The position numbers and the translations under genes were made by a program. A DNA stretch of 64,000 bases from Siderastrea siderea (Eukaryota; Cnidaria; Anthozoa; Scleractinia; Rhizangiidae): contig OZ034979.1 in NCBI GenBank assembly GCA_964030785.1, positions 37,064,484 through 37,128,483 of the forward strand, in the 5' to 3' direction. A model generated the notes under the pieces. It saw nothing but the letters and a program-made list of their open reading frames with translations, made no database searches and was not told the DNA's origin. Below, piece by piece: positions 33,201 through 42,906 of this stretch (the first letter of the stretch is position 1; the number at the start of each line of letters is the position of its first letter).

Positions 33201-36200
33201 TGCATTAAAAGAAACTTCATTTCCTTGAAAACTTGATGACTTTGACTGCAAAGACATAACGAAAGATTTGCTGTCCATTTTACCACTTTCTTCTATGTTG
33301 GTACTAGATGATGAAGGAGATGTATACCTTTTCTGTACACTGTTGTCAATATTGTCCTGCATATGATAGGTTGTGAACTTAAATGTTTCTTCTTCAGGCT
33401 GTTGTTGAATTCTCTGACTCTTCATATCTTGTGCTTTGTTTAATGCTGTGTTGTCATTGATTCTGAAATCTTCAACACTTCTGACAAGATTTGAGGTCTC
33501 ATCCTCATTACTGCCCAGAAGTCCTTCAACTGGGGATTTAGCTAATCCTGGACCATAGCAAGAAGTCACATCAATGTTAGCAGGCTCATAAATGCTTCTC
33601 CGTTTTGCTTTCTGCATGCTGTGGTCAAGAATTTTATAGCTGTGACAGGATGTAAGCTCCAGGTTATCACCATGTACTTGGGTTTCATTCCAAGGACCAC
33701 TTTCACTTTGAACTTCAGTGGTCTTTCCTAAGAGATCCCTTTTTTGACTGGTGCTTACATTGCCCTCAGAAAAACCAGCCTTGGTAACCACCGTAAGATC
33801 CAGTTCACCACCATGTTCATCACTGTTTATTACACTGGTGTTTTTCCTTTCAAGAAGTGACCTCAAGAATATCGAGGAGTCTACTTTGTTTGATATGGCA
33901 TTGGAGAATTCAGTTTGAGAGGTTTGCAGATTTGAGCCTGGATAGTATGAGAAAGCATCCTGTCCTCTGCAAATGGTGAAATCTAATGCGTCAGCATATC
34001 CTGTATTTGTAGCAAATACCACAGTTTGATCTGCCCCTGTGGTCAAGGATTGTTCATCTTGTAAAATACCACTTCCATAACAGTTTGTCATATCAAGCTG
34101 ATCTACTGGACCACACAGATCTTCGACTTTGTCTTCTGTTGCAAAACCATTTCCAGTGGCATCCAACTTTGTTGTCATTACTGATGCTTGCCTTCTTAGT
34201 ATGTTTTCCTCTTGACTAGGTATATTACACTGTAGAGTTGATCCATGTGTTTCTGTTAAATCCATTTCTCTGTCTAGTTCGTCATTGCTTGATGTACTGT
34301 AGGCTTTCTGTTTGGCTTCAAAGAGAGACCGCAAGAGTAAAGATGAATCCATTTTGCTACATCGAGCAGCAGACATCACACTTTGACTGATCTGCAAAGT
34401 TGAAGCAGTGAAATCGAAGGCACCAGTGTTCTCTGTGTTAGTGGTAAAACCCATTGCATGATCTGCCGCCACAACTAAGGATTGTTTGCTTGGTAAAATG
34501 CCACCGCCATAACAGCTTGTCATGTCAAGACCACCTGTGTTTTCAGGGAGTTCCTGCCTTTCTGATGATTTGATCAGTCCTGGACCATAGCAAGCTGTGA
34601 CATCTACATCAGCAGGCTCATAGATGCTTCTTCGCTTCTTTTTCTGCATGCTGTTGTCAAGAACTTCGTAGCTGTGACAGGTTGTCAGTTCTACATTATC
34701 ATCAAACTCAGACTCATGTTGTTGTGGTACATTCCAGCCACCAGCAGATGTACATCCTGTGGGATTTTTCATGTCTGTAATCTCACCTAATGGGTGCCTC
34801 TTGAGATTGGCACTTGTATTTCTAATTGCACTTGAAGAAAATTCATTTTCTTGCATGCTTGAAGACTTTGATTTCAAAGACAAAAGGAATGATTTGCTGT
34901 CCATCTTACAACTTTCCTCGGAGTTGGCATTACTGCAGGTTGACGCCTTTGATTTCAAAGATGTGAGGAATGATTTGCTGTCCATCTTACCACTCTCTTC
35001 TGAGCTGGCCTCGCTACTTGTTGAAGCTTTTGATTTTAAAGACATTAGGAACGATTTGCTTTCCACCTTACAACTTTCCTCGGAGTTGGCATTATTGCTG
35101 GTGGATGCCTTTGATTTCAAAGACATGAGGAATGATTTGCTGTCCATCTTACCACTCTCTTCCACATTGGTAGGTGAGGACAATAGTGCATTGGGATAAT
35201 CACGAAAAAATATTTCTCTTTGTGAGCATGTTACATCCACTTCAACACCTGCCTCACCACTGAAAATCCTTGTTTGATCTCCGATCTCAGGGTTGTCCGC
35301 AACATTTTGTGGAAATTGGCTTGAATTGTAGCATGTGGTATGCTCCATTTCCTCAACCTTTTCTTTTGGATTTGTACCAGACATTTCAGGGCCAAAGTTA
35401 GAATTAGCACTTACAAGTCCACCATGGCAAAATGTGATGTCTAAAGAGCCTGTGTGCTGGACTTGCTCTTGTGTGATGGTTTGCAGTAAGACTCCCCTAT
35501 CAAAGTTGATTGTGTTGTCTTCAGTGGTTTCACTTATTTGATTGAACTGCACCTCTGGCATTTTCTAAAGAAGAATCACTCATTGTTAGACAAATTGATA
35601 CTTTGAACAGACAGTAAACAATGGCTTTCAATAACTTCTGAACACTTCAGAGTTAACAAGGGTTAACAATTTGGAGGTATCAGCAAATAATTTTCCAAGA
35701 ATACTCAATAAAATAAACAACTGTTATTATTATTTTGGCTTCAAACATGTGCACAGATATTATAATTTGCCCTACAGGATCCCTGTAGGATCCTAAAAAA
35801 CATGATTAGGTTAATTACCATTTAGGATCCTGGGTGGCCAGGGATCTTACAGAGTCGTAAAAAATCCTGTAAGATTCTGAATAAGATCTCTACCTAGGTC
35901 TATGAAATTCTCTTTCAGGAAATCGTAAGACAGGTAAATGTCTTCAACTTTTGTGCTCATTTTGGCAAGTTCATTATTGTGAGCAATAATAAACATATAT
36001 ATGTTTGGAAAACTGGGTCCACTTAAACTGATGTTCAAAATTTTTTTTATTGCATAAGACAAGTTCAAATTCATTTACAGATGACAAAAGGCTTCAAAAT
36101 GAGAGAACAGCTGTCTTGTGCTTTGCTTTATTTTTCCTTGTAGATTACCTGGGAGGGTGTGAAGTCTTACCTGCAGCTCAACTTGGCACACTTGAGTACT

Positions 36201-36684
36201 GTCTTCCTGAATTTCACCTTTCAGTAGGGTGTCTAATCCTGAAATTTGATTGTTCAGCAAGACATGACTCCAAAGTATTAATGACATGTACAATTGAGTC
36301 TCAGTTAAACAAGTACTCCCTGGGATCTTCTTGATAATTGAAAGTCCAGATAATCAAGAAAATAAATGAAAGTATTTCACAATTAAGGACACATCAAATA
36401 GAACCAATGTTTATCCACATCTGGATAAATGTGGATTGACTGTGATGGAATTAAGTCTGCTCAGATGAATTGAGATGTTACAGCTTACTATGATCCAGGG
36501 CTGGCAAGCCAAAAGTCATTTTTAAAGATCTGGTCTAAAAAGAGTTGGGTTTTTTCTAAAATACTTACACTGTAGAATTTGTATGGCTTTGCATGCATAC
36601 AGTTGTACATGTATGCAGACATACACATACATTTTATTCTAAATGGGATAAATTCTCACCTTGACTCTCATGCATTTAACTTTC

Positions 36685-36724
<40 letters not shown>

Positions 36725-39700
36725 TATAATAATAATAATAATAATTATAATAATAACAATAATAATCCTAAAAAAATTAATAATAATAATAACATGTTTT
36801 ACCAGGGTAAACCCGTCAGCAAAAGATAAATGGTCAGATAAATGGGTGCCCTGGGATACTAAAAATAACACATAGTAAATATAAGAAAAATTACAATAAT
36901 AATAATATTAATAACCCTAAGAATAGGTCACAAAACACACGGTGAAACAGGGTTTTCAATAGGAATCTGAATAGGTGGCAATATTTTAGGAATAGGCGGA
37001 GAGTTAACTACTTGCAGTGAAGGCTCAAGATTCCAGAAGGGTCTGGGGGTATGCTCCCCTGGAAAATTTTGAAAATTTGGGCCTCTTAGAATGCATTTCC
37101 AGCATTCTGGACCAAAAATCAGGGTATTTGAACAGAACAGGAAACACAAATCGCCGCTGAAATTACTCAGAATTCAGGCAACATTCTTTTGTTTTTCACG
37201 AATAAATCTTGGCCGATCCAAGCCTTGTGTTTTGTGGAGAATTTTTCTCATGTTAGTCTTAAAATATAAGGTAATTTCTCAATCAAATAGGCGGCAAGTT
37301 CATCTGGAATAGACGGCGAGTTTCGCCGGCTGCCCGCCCTTATTGAAAACCCTGGTGAAATAACTCTAATTTTGTCTGATAAAGGCTTAGCATCTTTAAA
37401 AAAGTAATGCACAAGTACATGTCCCACTCACCTTTAATTGATTCTGCTGGCTCTCTATATTCACTGTAAAAAATATTTAAAGTGAAAATCAATTGCCCTA
37501 GGGGCTTGCTTCACAAGGATGTGGGGTAATACTTCCTGTTATTCATGAGAAGAATGCAGCGGTTTCAATAAAATTTGAAGTAGGCAGCTGGTTTCAGTAG
37601 AGTAACCGACTGTATGAACAAGGGTTTGAAACGGTCTTCCTTTAATTACTTTAATTCAGGGTAAAAAGTAGCCGACTTTTCTGAGCAAAATAGCTGACGC
37701 TTTTCGTCGGCCGTCGGTGCTTATTGAAAGCGCTGGGAATGTTACCTACATGAATCTCGACAAGAGTGTTTTTTAAAATCAAAAAAATAAAATTACAGTA
37801 AGAGGCAAATCTTCAAGTGTTGGTTTCTTTAACACCATCAGGGAGTGCAAATGGAGATGGACCACACATACTCTGCAAGGGACAGGTCCAGTATTACACG
37901 CCAAGCCCTTGATTGGAACCCCGATAGGCAAATGCAAGAGATGGCACCTACAGTACCACTTGAATGTAAGTTGACAGTCTCTTTTGAGTCTCAATTTTCG
38001 ACACTTGATTCTCACGAGAATCGAGAAAATAATGAGCTTGTTGCTTGACTGAATGAGTAGGAGTGAGGATTGTTTAGTTTCACTGGCAGGCAAACGCGTT
38101 CTCTTCATACGTTGATTTCATTCAGTGATACACATCTGCATATGATCTTTTCAGTGTTTATCCTTTTGTTGGTTTCTTAGGTCTCCATTTAGATGTAAAG
38201 TGGCTACATTAGTCTTTCTTCCAGGAATTGATCGTTTTCTTGAAACTCGAAATCAAATGTGCATTATTAAGAACATTCCTCTTTGGCAAATCTCTTGAGA
38301 ATCCAGTATGGGAAATTGATAAGAGTTTCGAGCGAGGATCAAGTATTGAGTGTCAACTTACATTTGAGCGGTACTGTCAGCCAGAAGTTACAACATGATG
38401 GAGAACCCAAGACTCAGAACTGAAGACCACTGGCATGTCCCAGGGCCTGTGGCCAAATGACATGAGTCTGACCAAGTCACCATTTTGTTTGGACCAAACA
38501 AAAAACATTTTGGACATCACATTTCATGGAGGATTATTTATTTTTATTATTACTTTGCAATGTTTTCATTCTGTGTGTACTAGCAATTATACGAAACTTT
38601 TCTAAGCCCATTATTCAATCCAGCAATAACGGAGGTACACTGGATGAAAACAACACATGCTCAATGTATATCTGACTGGACCACAGTTTAGATTTTGTTG
38701 GAGACACTTGAATTTGATCTGGACATTGTGTGATGACCGACTGTTACTTGCAGCCTTCTAAGGTGTAATGGCTATCAATCAAGCCATTTTGTAAGATGAA
38801 TCTGGACAGTCGAGGGTTGTCCTCTTCAAACAATTGAATGATACATGAACATGACAATAATTAAAACAATTTGTCAAAGAACATTGACAGTAATAATTAT
38901 AAAAACATAAATCTTTGAATCTCACCCCTGAGATGTGCTGCTTGAAGCCTGAAGATTATCTGCAAAAGAATATGTCAATAAATCATTAATTTTCTTTGGC
39001 CACTTAGTCTTACATAGTAAGGGAACAAAACAACTGACAGTAATTTAGATCCGTTAAAGTAAATGGATTTGTCTTGTATCGGAGACATGTTACAAGTACA
39101 CATACATTGTACTGTATTGTGTAGCATAAACAGCATCAAAAACAGGCAGAGTCATGTAAAACAAAACAAAATCATAAGATTCTAACAATTATACATACTT
39201 TTTTCAACCTCCTTTTTCCAGGCAGATTGCCAGTCTTCGACAAAAAATTCCCTGAAGAACAATCATAAGTTAGACACAGAGTTCATTACAGACTATACGT
39301 GCAAGTTCTGTACAGTTTAATGATAACATTTCCTTTATCTTGAGACCACATTGCGGATGTCAACATTTCATAATTATAGTAAAGTAAGTTTAAGTCATAA
39401 TAAGGATATCTAGTCCAGCCAGTAGGGCTGGAGTTTTATAAAACGATGTAGCTAGTAGACTGCACATTATGGACACTATTTCAGTGCAGGGTTGTTTTAG
39501 CATTTCTTTCCAACAGGTTTCCCTAACACTGCAAGTGTGCAAGCAGAGGTGGAATCTGCTGTTGAAGCTTTTAAACTTGCAGACCACCAAGCAAGTTATG
39601 ATTCGGATGATTCTGCTTTCGAAAGTGAAGATGAATACTAAGCACTCGATCGCTATGCTAGGGACTCGTGCTTTCTTTCGTAACAGTATATATTTTGAAA

Positions 39701-42666
39701 TTACAATATAAACAGTGGAAGGGATTTTCCACATTCCACCTTGTATTTAGGTTTGGGACATGACTTTTAGGTAAGACTTGTTGTGCAAGTAAGTGATTTG
39801 TAAAATTATGTTCCAACAGGTATAATCAAGAAGGTTTGTTATGGTTAAAATCTGGTAGAAAGTGTTCAAGCAGTAAAAGGCTCGGCTCTTGAAAGTCTTG
39901 AAAATCAAGTCGTAAATTAAGTGGCTTCAGACTGATATAAGTGATATAGGACACTCAGTTACATACACTGTTTAGGTTGCTTCTGTGTTTTTGTAATGAT
40001 ATATGCGACTAAAATATAACCATGTTTCTCTATAGAATAGATTAAATTTTTTTTTTGATTTAAGGATTAACCCTGAGCTAAAACTACATTAAACTTAGAC
40101 CATTTTAAAGATACCAGTTGTGAAAGTGTTAAAAAGTAGCACCTCAATAGAAATAGTTGACTGTGACTACTTTATTGTAACATAATTCTCTTCAAATTTG
40201 TTTAAATTAGTTGACTTGGGAGCAAAAAATTGAAACAACAAAGCAACAAAAAAAGACCTGAAAATGCATGAAAATGCATCTGCGAGAGTCTAAAACTTCA
40301 AAATTTTCAGGGGGAGCATGCCCCCGGACCCCCCTAGGGTCGAAGGCCCTCTGGGCCTTCGGCAAATGTACCCGCCTGTTACTCTTAAGTACCCGCTTGT
40401 GCTAAAACTTATTGAAACCCCTGCATATGGCTCATAAACCTTAAAGTTATCACTAGACAATCCAATAGAGAACTTGAGCAAAAATGTTTGTGTGCCATTG
40501 ATGGCTACTGGAGTCAAGTCAAGCATTTCCACTTTGACAGAGCAAAATGCCATCACATTCATAATGGCAAGCCGACAGATCTCAAAGCAAGAGGTTTTCA
40601 ACTTTTGGAGTGAAGCAAAAACAAACAAAAAAAGCAAACACTGTCTTCAAACATTTGTTCTTAAGTTCCCAATTAATAGTGTTCACATCAGGTTATGTCA
40701 ACACATGCCATGCTTTCCAGTGGTAGTAAGTGGCTGTTGAAGCATTTAAAATAAACTTACTTTATTTCATTTTTCTCAGCAAAGCTGACTCTTCTCCCAG
40801 AAGATCGTCTGGACTTTTTTGATTTGCTTCTACAATCATGTCAAAAAGAACACCCACAAACATTTACTAACATTGAATTGACTTGAGTTTTAAAATAAAG
40901 TACAATTAGAAACTGTTACACGCATTTGCTGTAATATTTCTCTAACTCAATTGCAGTTCAAGTTCTCGACAACCCAGTTAGCTCAGTATGCATGGGTAAA
41001 AACTGAAGCTTGTCTGGAGGTGATGAACTGTACTTTCCTGTGACACATTTTCCCTTCTGGCTGCTTTTTTTCTGCTTCTATTTGAAGTCAGAAGGTGCCT
41101 TAGCACTTCTCGTCTCCAGGCACAACCCCGGTAGAAATTCTGCACAGGATCTTAATGGGATCCTAACAGGATCTTGTAGGATCTTAACCCAGGGTCCTGA
41201 TAAGATCCTGCATAAGATCCTGTAGGATCCTATTGACATCCTGTAGGATCATTTAGGATCTTGTTTAGGATCTTATAGGATCCTGTTTAAGATCCTATAG
41301 GATCCTACAGGTTCCTGTCAGATCCTGTATAGGATTTCTACCACCTTCTGTTTGAAGCTGAAGCTGCTTCCTCAAATATATCTGTGGCCATGATAAGCAC
41401 CTTGAGATCTTGCTTTAATCTACTGACAGATTAACTAGTAACACTTTTGCACTATTGGTATCTTGAGACCAAGTTGCCCAGAAGGATAGATAGATGGACT
41501 AGTAACACTGCCCACAGTTACCTACCTTGCATTATCATCCAGTGAATTTGGATCCAAGTCTTCTAGAGCACCAGCTTTCATTGGAGATTTTGTGGCCTTT
41601 AATATCTACAAACAGTAGTTTTTTTTTTCATTAGCATTAATTATGAATGAATGATATAATGACATCTTGCAGAAAAGTTAAAATCTACATGTATAATAAG
41701 CTCATATGTAACAGGTAAGCTTATAAAGTTTACAGTTAATGGGGCAACATCCAGGCTAACACTTCATATTTTCTGAAGTGTGGCCAGGAAGCTTTGCTTT
41801 AAACAAATCACCAGAAGTGACGAAAGCAAAGAAAATAATATAAACTAACCAAAACAAAATAATGGCTAAACAACTTAGTTTCACTAGAATGACAATTTTG
41901 ATTTTTGAACCAGCCATTCTGAAATCAAATTTGATAAACTGTAATCCAGTCTTTTATCCTTATAAGCTTGTAATTTATTTCCAAACTACTTATTCTGTTT
42001 TGCTCTATAGAATATTTTATCTAATTTAGTTGTGTAGGCTTGACTAGCCTGTTTAACATGCAAATTGACACGAATTAGGTTTAAGTGAATTTCCATTTTG
42101 TTGGGTCAGTGACTCTTAAGATATGCTTTAGCTTAAACCGATAAACTTTTTGATAAAGGTCAAAATCTTTGGACACGAAATATTAGTTGAGCACTTACTC
42201 AAAGTTTCAACTTTACGTGTTGACTTACCGAAGATCGGCGGCCGGAGGACTTTCTTTTGCCTCCAACTGTGATTCTAAAGTCGGAAAACATGAATTCAAG
42301 AACATGTAACATCAACTAAAAGCGAAACTTAAATTTATAACTTAAGCTTACGTTAATTTACATTCTGACAAGCCATTCAGCAATGAATAATGAATAAGAA
42401 GTGCTAGCTAGCCAATGTTTGATATATTTGTGAGCTCAGAGGTCATGTTTCGGAATATAGCTCATAAAGCAGAACACAAACTTATATTGACTTCAGGTTG
42501 TTAAAATATTAAGACGAAGAAAGGTACCAGTAGTTTAGTGGAACGGTTGGAAAACATTTTCAGCTTAAGCTTACATGTAATTAAAACAATAAAGCTCAAC
42601 TGGTCATAAAGAAAAGAACTTCGTTTACCTGTTTTCAGCATCGTTGGATGGGACACAAGCCTCCAT
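21213..42666 (-). CDS. KNL1: KNL1, kinetochore scaffold protein
   Basis: Exons read by splice sites and phase: 42666-42629, 42274-42229, 41605-41526, 40829-40761, 39251-39199, 38959-38926, 37463-37432, 36238-36171, 35564-31243, 30229-30136, 30063-29954, 29538-29448, 29333-29217, 28873-28786, 28532-28471, 28223-28151, 27516-27477, 27251-27164, 26985-26912, one of 24502-24456 or 25609-25567, 23892-23833, 23193-23087, 22579-22479, 22289-22167, 21345-21213. With 24502-24456 the total is 6150 nt (2049 aa). KNL1 recruits BUB1/BUB3 and PP1 to kinetochores and binds the MIS12 complex. Seen: RRSSILK (25-31) and RRVSF (67-71), the two PP1-docking motifs; MELT-like repeats in exon 9; a helical, partly coiled-coil region (about 1580-1860); then a bipartite RWD domain ending RLVETGDKLIEQ. 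Length is near human KNL1 (2342 aa). The weakest link is the RWD exon at 24.5 kb, whose donor (GTAA|GTTTGC) is non-ideal. Confidence 0.9.
22479..23892 (-). CDS. KNL1: KNL1 RWD-domain exons (part)
   Basis: Three exons (23892-23833, 23193-23087 and 22579-22479) plus 22289-22167 and 21345-21213 encode the second half of the RWD module: VHSIQLHY, SRKVHTLLKQ, then HMSDLMYQAKAVGHEIFKFG, LVVEFSTVKGFVKFVLD and YPEGVTFTV. All phases match (2, 0, 2, 2). The pattern of alternating strands followed by a helix fits the C-terminal KNL1 RWD that contacts the MIS12 complex. The interval also contains the ~115-bp repeat array in the intron at 22620-23025. Confidence 0.75.
22620..23025 (+). repeat. Array of the ~115-bp repeat in a KNL1 intron (four units)
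   Basis: Units start near 22620, 22710, 22812 and 22922. Each has GAGCAGTACTTTCCTG, GTGCTGTTTATT.TGCTGTAC, CTCTAACTTTTGAGTCTGTG and AAAGTGTGACCATTCAAATG. This is the reverse complement of the array at 61085-61680. The ORF through it is a by-product. Confidence 0.8.
23630..23805 (+). repeat. Repeat with hammerhead-like core (copy 2, intact consensus)
   Basis: At 23711-23740: CTGACGA, a short stem-loop (AGGGCTAACGCTC), then GAAACGTC. CUGANGA and GAAA match the hammerhead core. Hammerhead motifs of this form are known in Penelope-like elements of animals. GATAAATCCAA blocks occur on both sides in opposite sense. It lies in the KNL1 intron between 23833 and 23193. Confidence 0.5.
23921..24402 (+). 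repeat. Two-copy tandem repeat, 240-bp unit, with inverted hammerhead-like cores
   Basis: Copy 1 starts at 23921 and copy 2 at 24161 (both TTTTTAACCCACCACAGAAC), with high identity to about 24400. Each copy carries, on the minus strand, CTGAAGAAGGGCTAAGC.CG followed by AAACGTTT (24020-24047 and 24260-24287). On the plus strand an overlapping TGAAGAAGGGGTAAGCCAGA partly mirrors it, so the unit is itself foldback-like. It lies inside a KNL1 intron. Confidence 0.65.
24549..25333. mobile_element. 785-bp foldback element in a KNL1 intron
   Basis: Arms of about 130 bp (24549-24680 and 25205-25333) are inverted, starting GTTACTTTACCGCGCGGTG and containing TTGCGAAGTTCGT, GGTACTAGGTTACGAACTAG and CGAAACGTAGTTGACAACTT. 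The minus strand of the loop reads a short coding-like tail (VQKLLIFGNPLLTEGDVV, then NVDDSDSVMLV and a stop near 24807), possibly the end of a lost transposase. It separates the two copies of the duplicated candidate KNL1 exon. Confidence 0.7.
25340..25875. repeat. Decayed pogo/Tigger-like repeat sequence
   Basis: Blocks such as ATAATGAACCCCTTAAG, AACGGACACAATTCAGAAG and GTTATATCGGGGATCCACC are reminiscent of the ends of Tigger/pogo-type elements (text of the form TCGTTATATCGGGGTT). Segments recur at 24370-24500. No ORF is left. Family assignment is by resemblance only. Confidence 0.35.
25567..25609 (-). CDS. Duplicated candidate KNL1 exon (WVMTFNRYVVVEFT)
   Basis: The 43-nt frame TGG..ACT has an acceptor TTCAACTTCAG and donor GTAAGT. 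Its twin at 24502-24456 encodes WVTTFNRYVLVDFT with the same splice sites. Four of 42 bases differ, giving only conservative changes (T/M, L/V, D/E). Either could supply the first RWD strands after LDFLE, since the entry phase fits both. The 24.5-kb copy was used in the model because it is nearest the next exon. The duplicated block includes flanking intron. Confidence 0.4.
25876..26087. mobile_element. Short inverted-repeat element, family 'TTAACCCTTTAAGC', copy 3
   Basis: Left end TTAACCCATTAAGCC, right end GGCTCAAAGGGTTAA. The interior has ATATGCATATTCTCCTTAGT and GGCGATCATTTCCTTTATTC, the reverse orientation relative to the copy at 465-683. Located in a KNL1 intron. Confidence 0.75.
26601..26720. 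mobile_element. Small foldback element
   Basis: GTGGTTTCGCCCCGTTGCGA and, inverted, TCGGTGGCGAACTACGGGGC then GAAACCACC bound about 115 bp, with GCCCC blocks repeated inside. KNL1 intron. Confidence 0.5.
27820..27848 (+). ncRNA. Hammerhead-like motif
   Basis: TTGACGA, a perfect hairpin (CGACTTGCAGTCG), then TCGAAACGTTG. The core order fits a hammerhead except that U replaces the consensus C3. Located in a KNL1 intron, on the strand opposite the gene. Confidence 0.3.
28266..28400. mobile_element. Partial copy of the 'TTAACCCTTTAAGC' family
   Basis: ATATCAAGAGTTCATTCC, GGGCGATCATTTCCTTAATT, AGGAGAAATTTGATGCTGAT and ATGGCTTAAGG match the right half of the family. The left half is missing. It abuts the KNL1 exon at 28151-28223. 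Confidence 0.55.
31243..35564 (-). CDS. KNL1: KNL1 large exon: MELT-like tandem modules
   Basis: This 4322-nt exon encodes residues 141-1580. The N-terminal part has five copies of MDSKSF[LV].SL.SK (four spaced by about 96 nt near 34880-35160). Then come paired motifs: ELTTCxSFGVLDNS followed by RKSIYEPAGMDVTSCYG. In the established KNL1 scheme, MPS1 phosphorylates the Thr of M-E/D-L/V-T and BUB3-BUB1 binds there; the upstream aromatic (IYEP) could serve as the 'T-omega' position. The last five modules (31600-33000) repeat every 325-332 bp with high identity, showing recent tandem expansion or gene conversion. One module reads MDVKCTSCYG, so the MELT core is split by a two-residue insertion. 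Acceptor CTTTAG at 35565-35566, donor GTAAGT at 31242. Confidence 0.9.
36686..36784 (+). repeat. (TAA)n microsatellite
   Basis: About 100 bp of nearly uninterrupted TAA/TAAT units, in the KNL1 intron between 37432 and 36238. It creates a poly-isoleucine ORF on both strands that is not coding. Confidence 0.95.
36948..37354. mobile_element. 407-bp inverted-repeat element with CAGGGTTTTCAATA ends
   Basis: The left end CAGGGTTTTCAATA and right end TATTGAAAACCCTG are inverted. GTGAAA flanks both sides (36942-36947 and 37355-37360), a likely target duplication. Related ends appear at 40260-40430 (TTATTGAAACCCCTG) and near 37715-37735 (TTATTGAAAGCGCTGG). All lie in KNL1 introns. Confidence 0.65.
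37949..38377. mobile_element. ~430-bp inverted-repeat element
   Basis: The ends CAGTACCACTTGAATGTAAG and the inverse CTTACATTTGAGCGGTACTG are about 27 bp with one or two mismatches, followed inward by TTGACA/TGTCAA and GTCTCAATTTTCGACACTTG-like text. No coding potential. KNL1 intron. Confidence 0.65.
39517..39641 (+). pseudogene. Orphan terminal exon, antisense within a KNL1 intron
   Basis: After the acceptor TTTCTTTCCAACAG a frame runs FPNTASVQAEVESAVEAF, then KLADHQASYDSDDSAFES, then EDEY and TAA at 39639-39641. The acidic, serine-rich tail and clean acceptor look like a genuine last coding exon of some gene, but no upstream partner exon is visible on this strand nearby. It may be a gene fragment carried in by a transposon, or part of a nested gene whose other exons I missed. 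I do not recognise the protein. A longer overlapping frame (39469-39711) is judged to be its shadow. Confidence 0.4.
41075..41360. repeat. Foldback built of GATCCTRTAGGATC subrepeats
   Basis: The outer arms (GAAGTCAGAAGGTG..GTAGAAATTCTG and the inverse GATTTCTACCACCTTCTG) enclose about 15 variants of AGGATCCTGTA/TAAGATCCT in 200 bp. Each unit is close to palindromic. A smaller cluster of the same unit is at 35775-35890. KNL1 intron between 41526 and 40829. Confidence 0.65.
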
Positions 42667-42906
42667 GTTAACGCTTCACCTTTCAAGATATTAAGAAAAA
42701 GCTATCAAAGCATCAAAAGGGCGAAGTATTTAGGAAATGCTGCAAATTGAATGCAAACAAGAGCGATTTTTCCGATTGAATTCATCAACGGTCAAACAAC
42801 AAAAGTCGAATTTTAGCGCCAGGATGGGGAAGCGACTCAAGCGCATGTAATTACGTAAGCACGCCGCGGATCAATAGTATCGCGGGTTCATCCTTTTACA
42901 TCCAAG
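42667..42906. promoter_or_regulatory. Presumed bidirectional promoter of KNL1 and TYSND1
   Basis: The two start codons face away from each other across 240 bp. I see no TATA box at a fitting distance on either side. CpG dinucleotides cluster at 42855-42900 (CACGCCGCGGATC, ATCGCGGG). The ATG of TYSND1 lies in CCAAGATGGCGG, which contains an AAGATGGCGG-type YY1-like motif spanning the initiator. Function is inferred from spacing and arrangement. Confidence 0.55.

Noticed and set aside
34759..35199. 146-codon plus-strand ORF
   Set aside because: Antisense shadow of the KNL1 large exon; its internal repeats mirror the KSFLxSLKSK units.
36579..36875. Poly-isoleucine ORFs on both strands
   Set aside because: Translation of the (TAA)n microsatellite.
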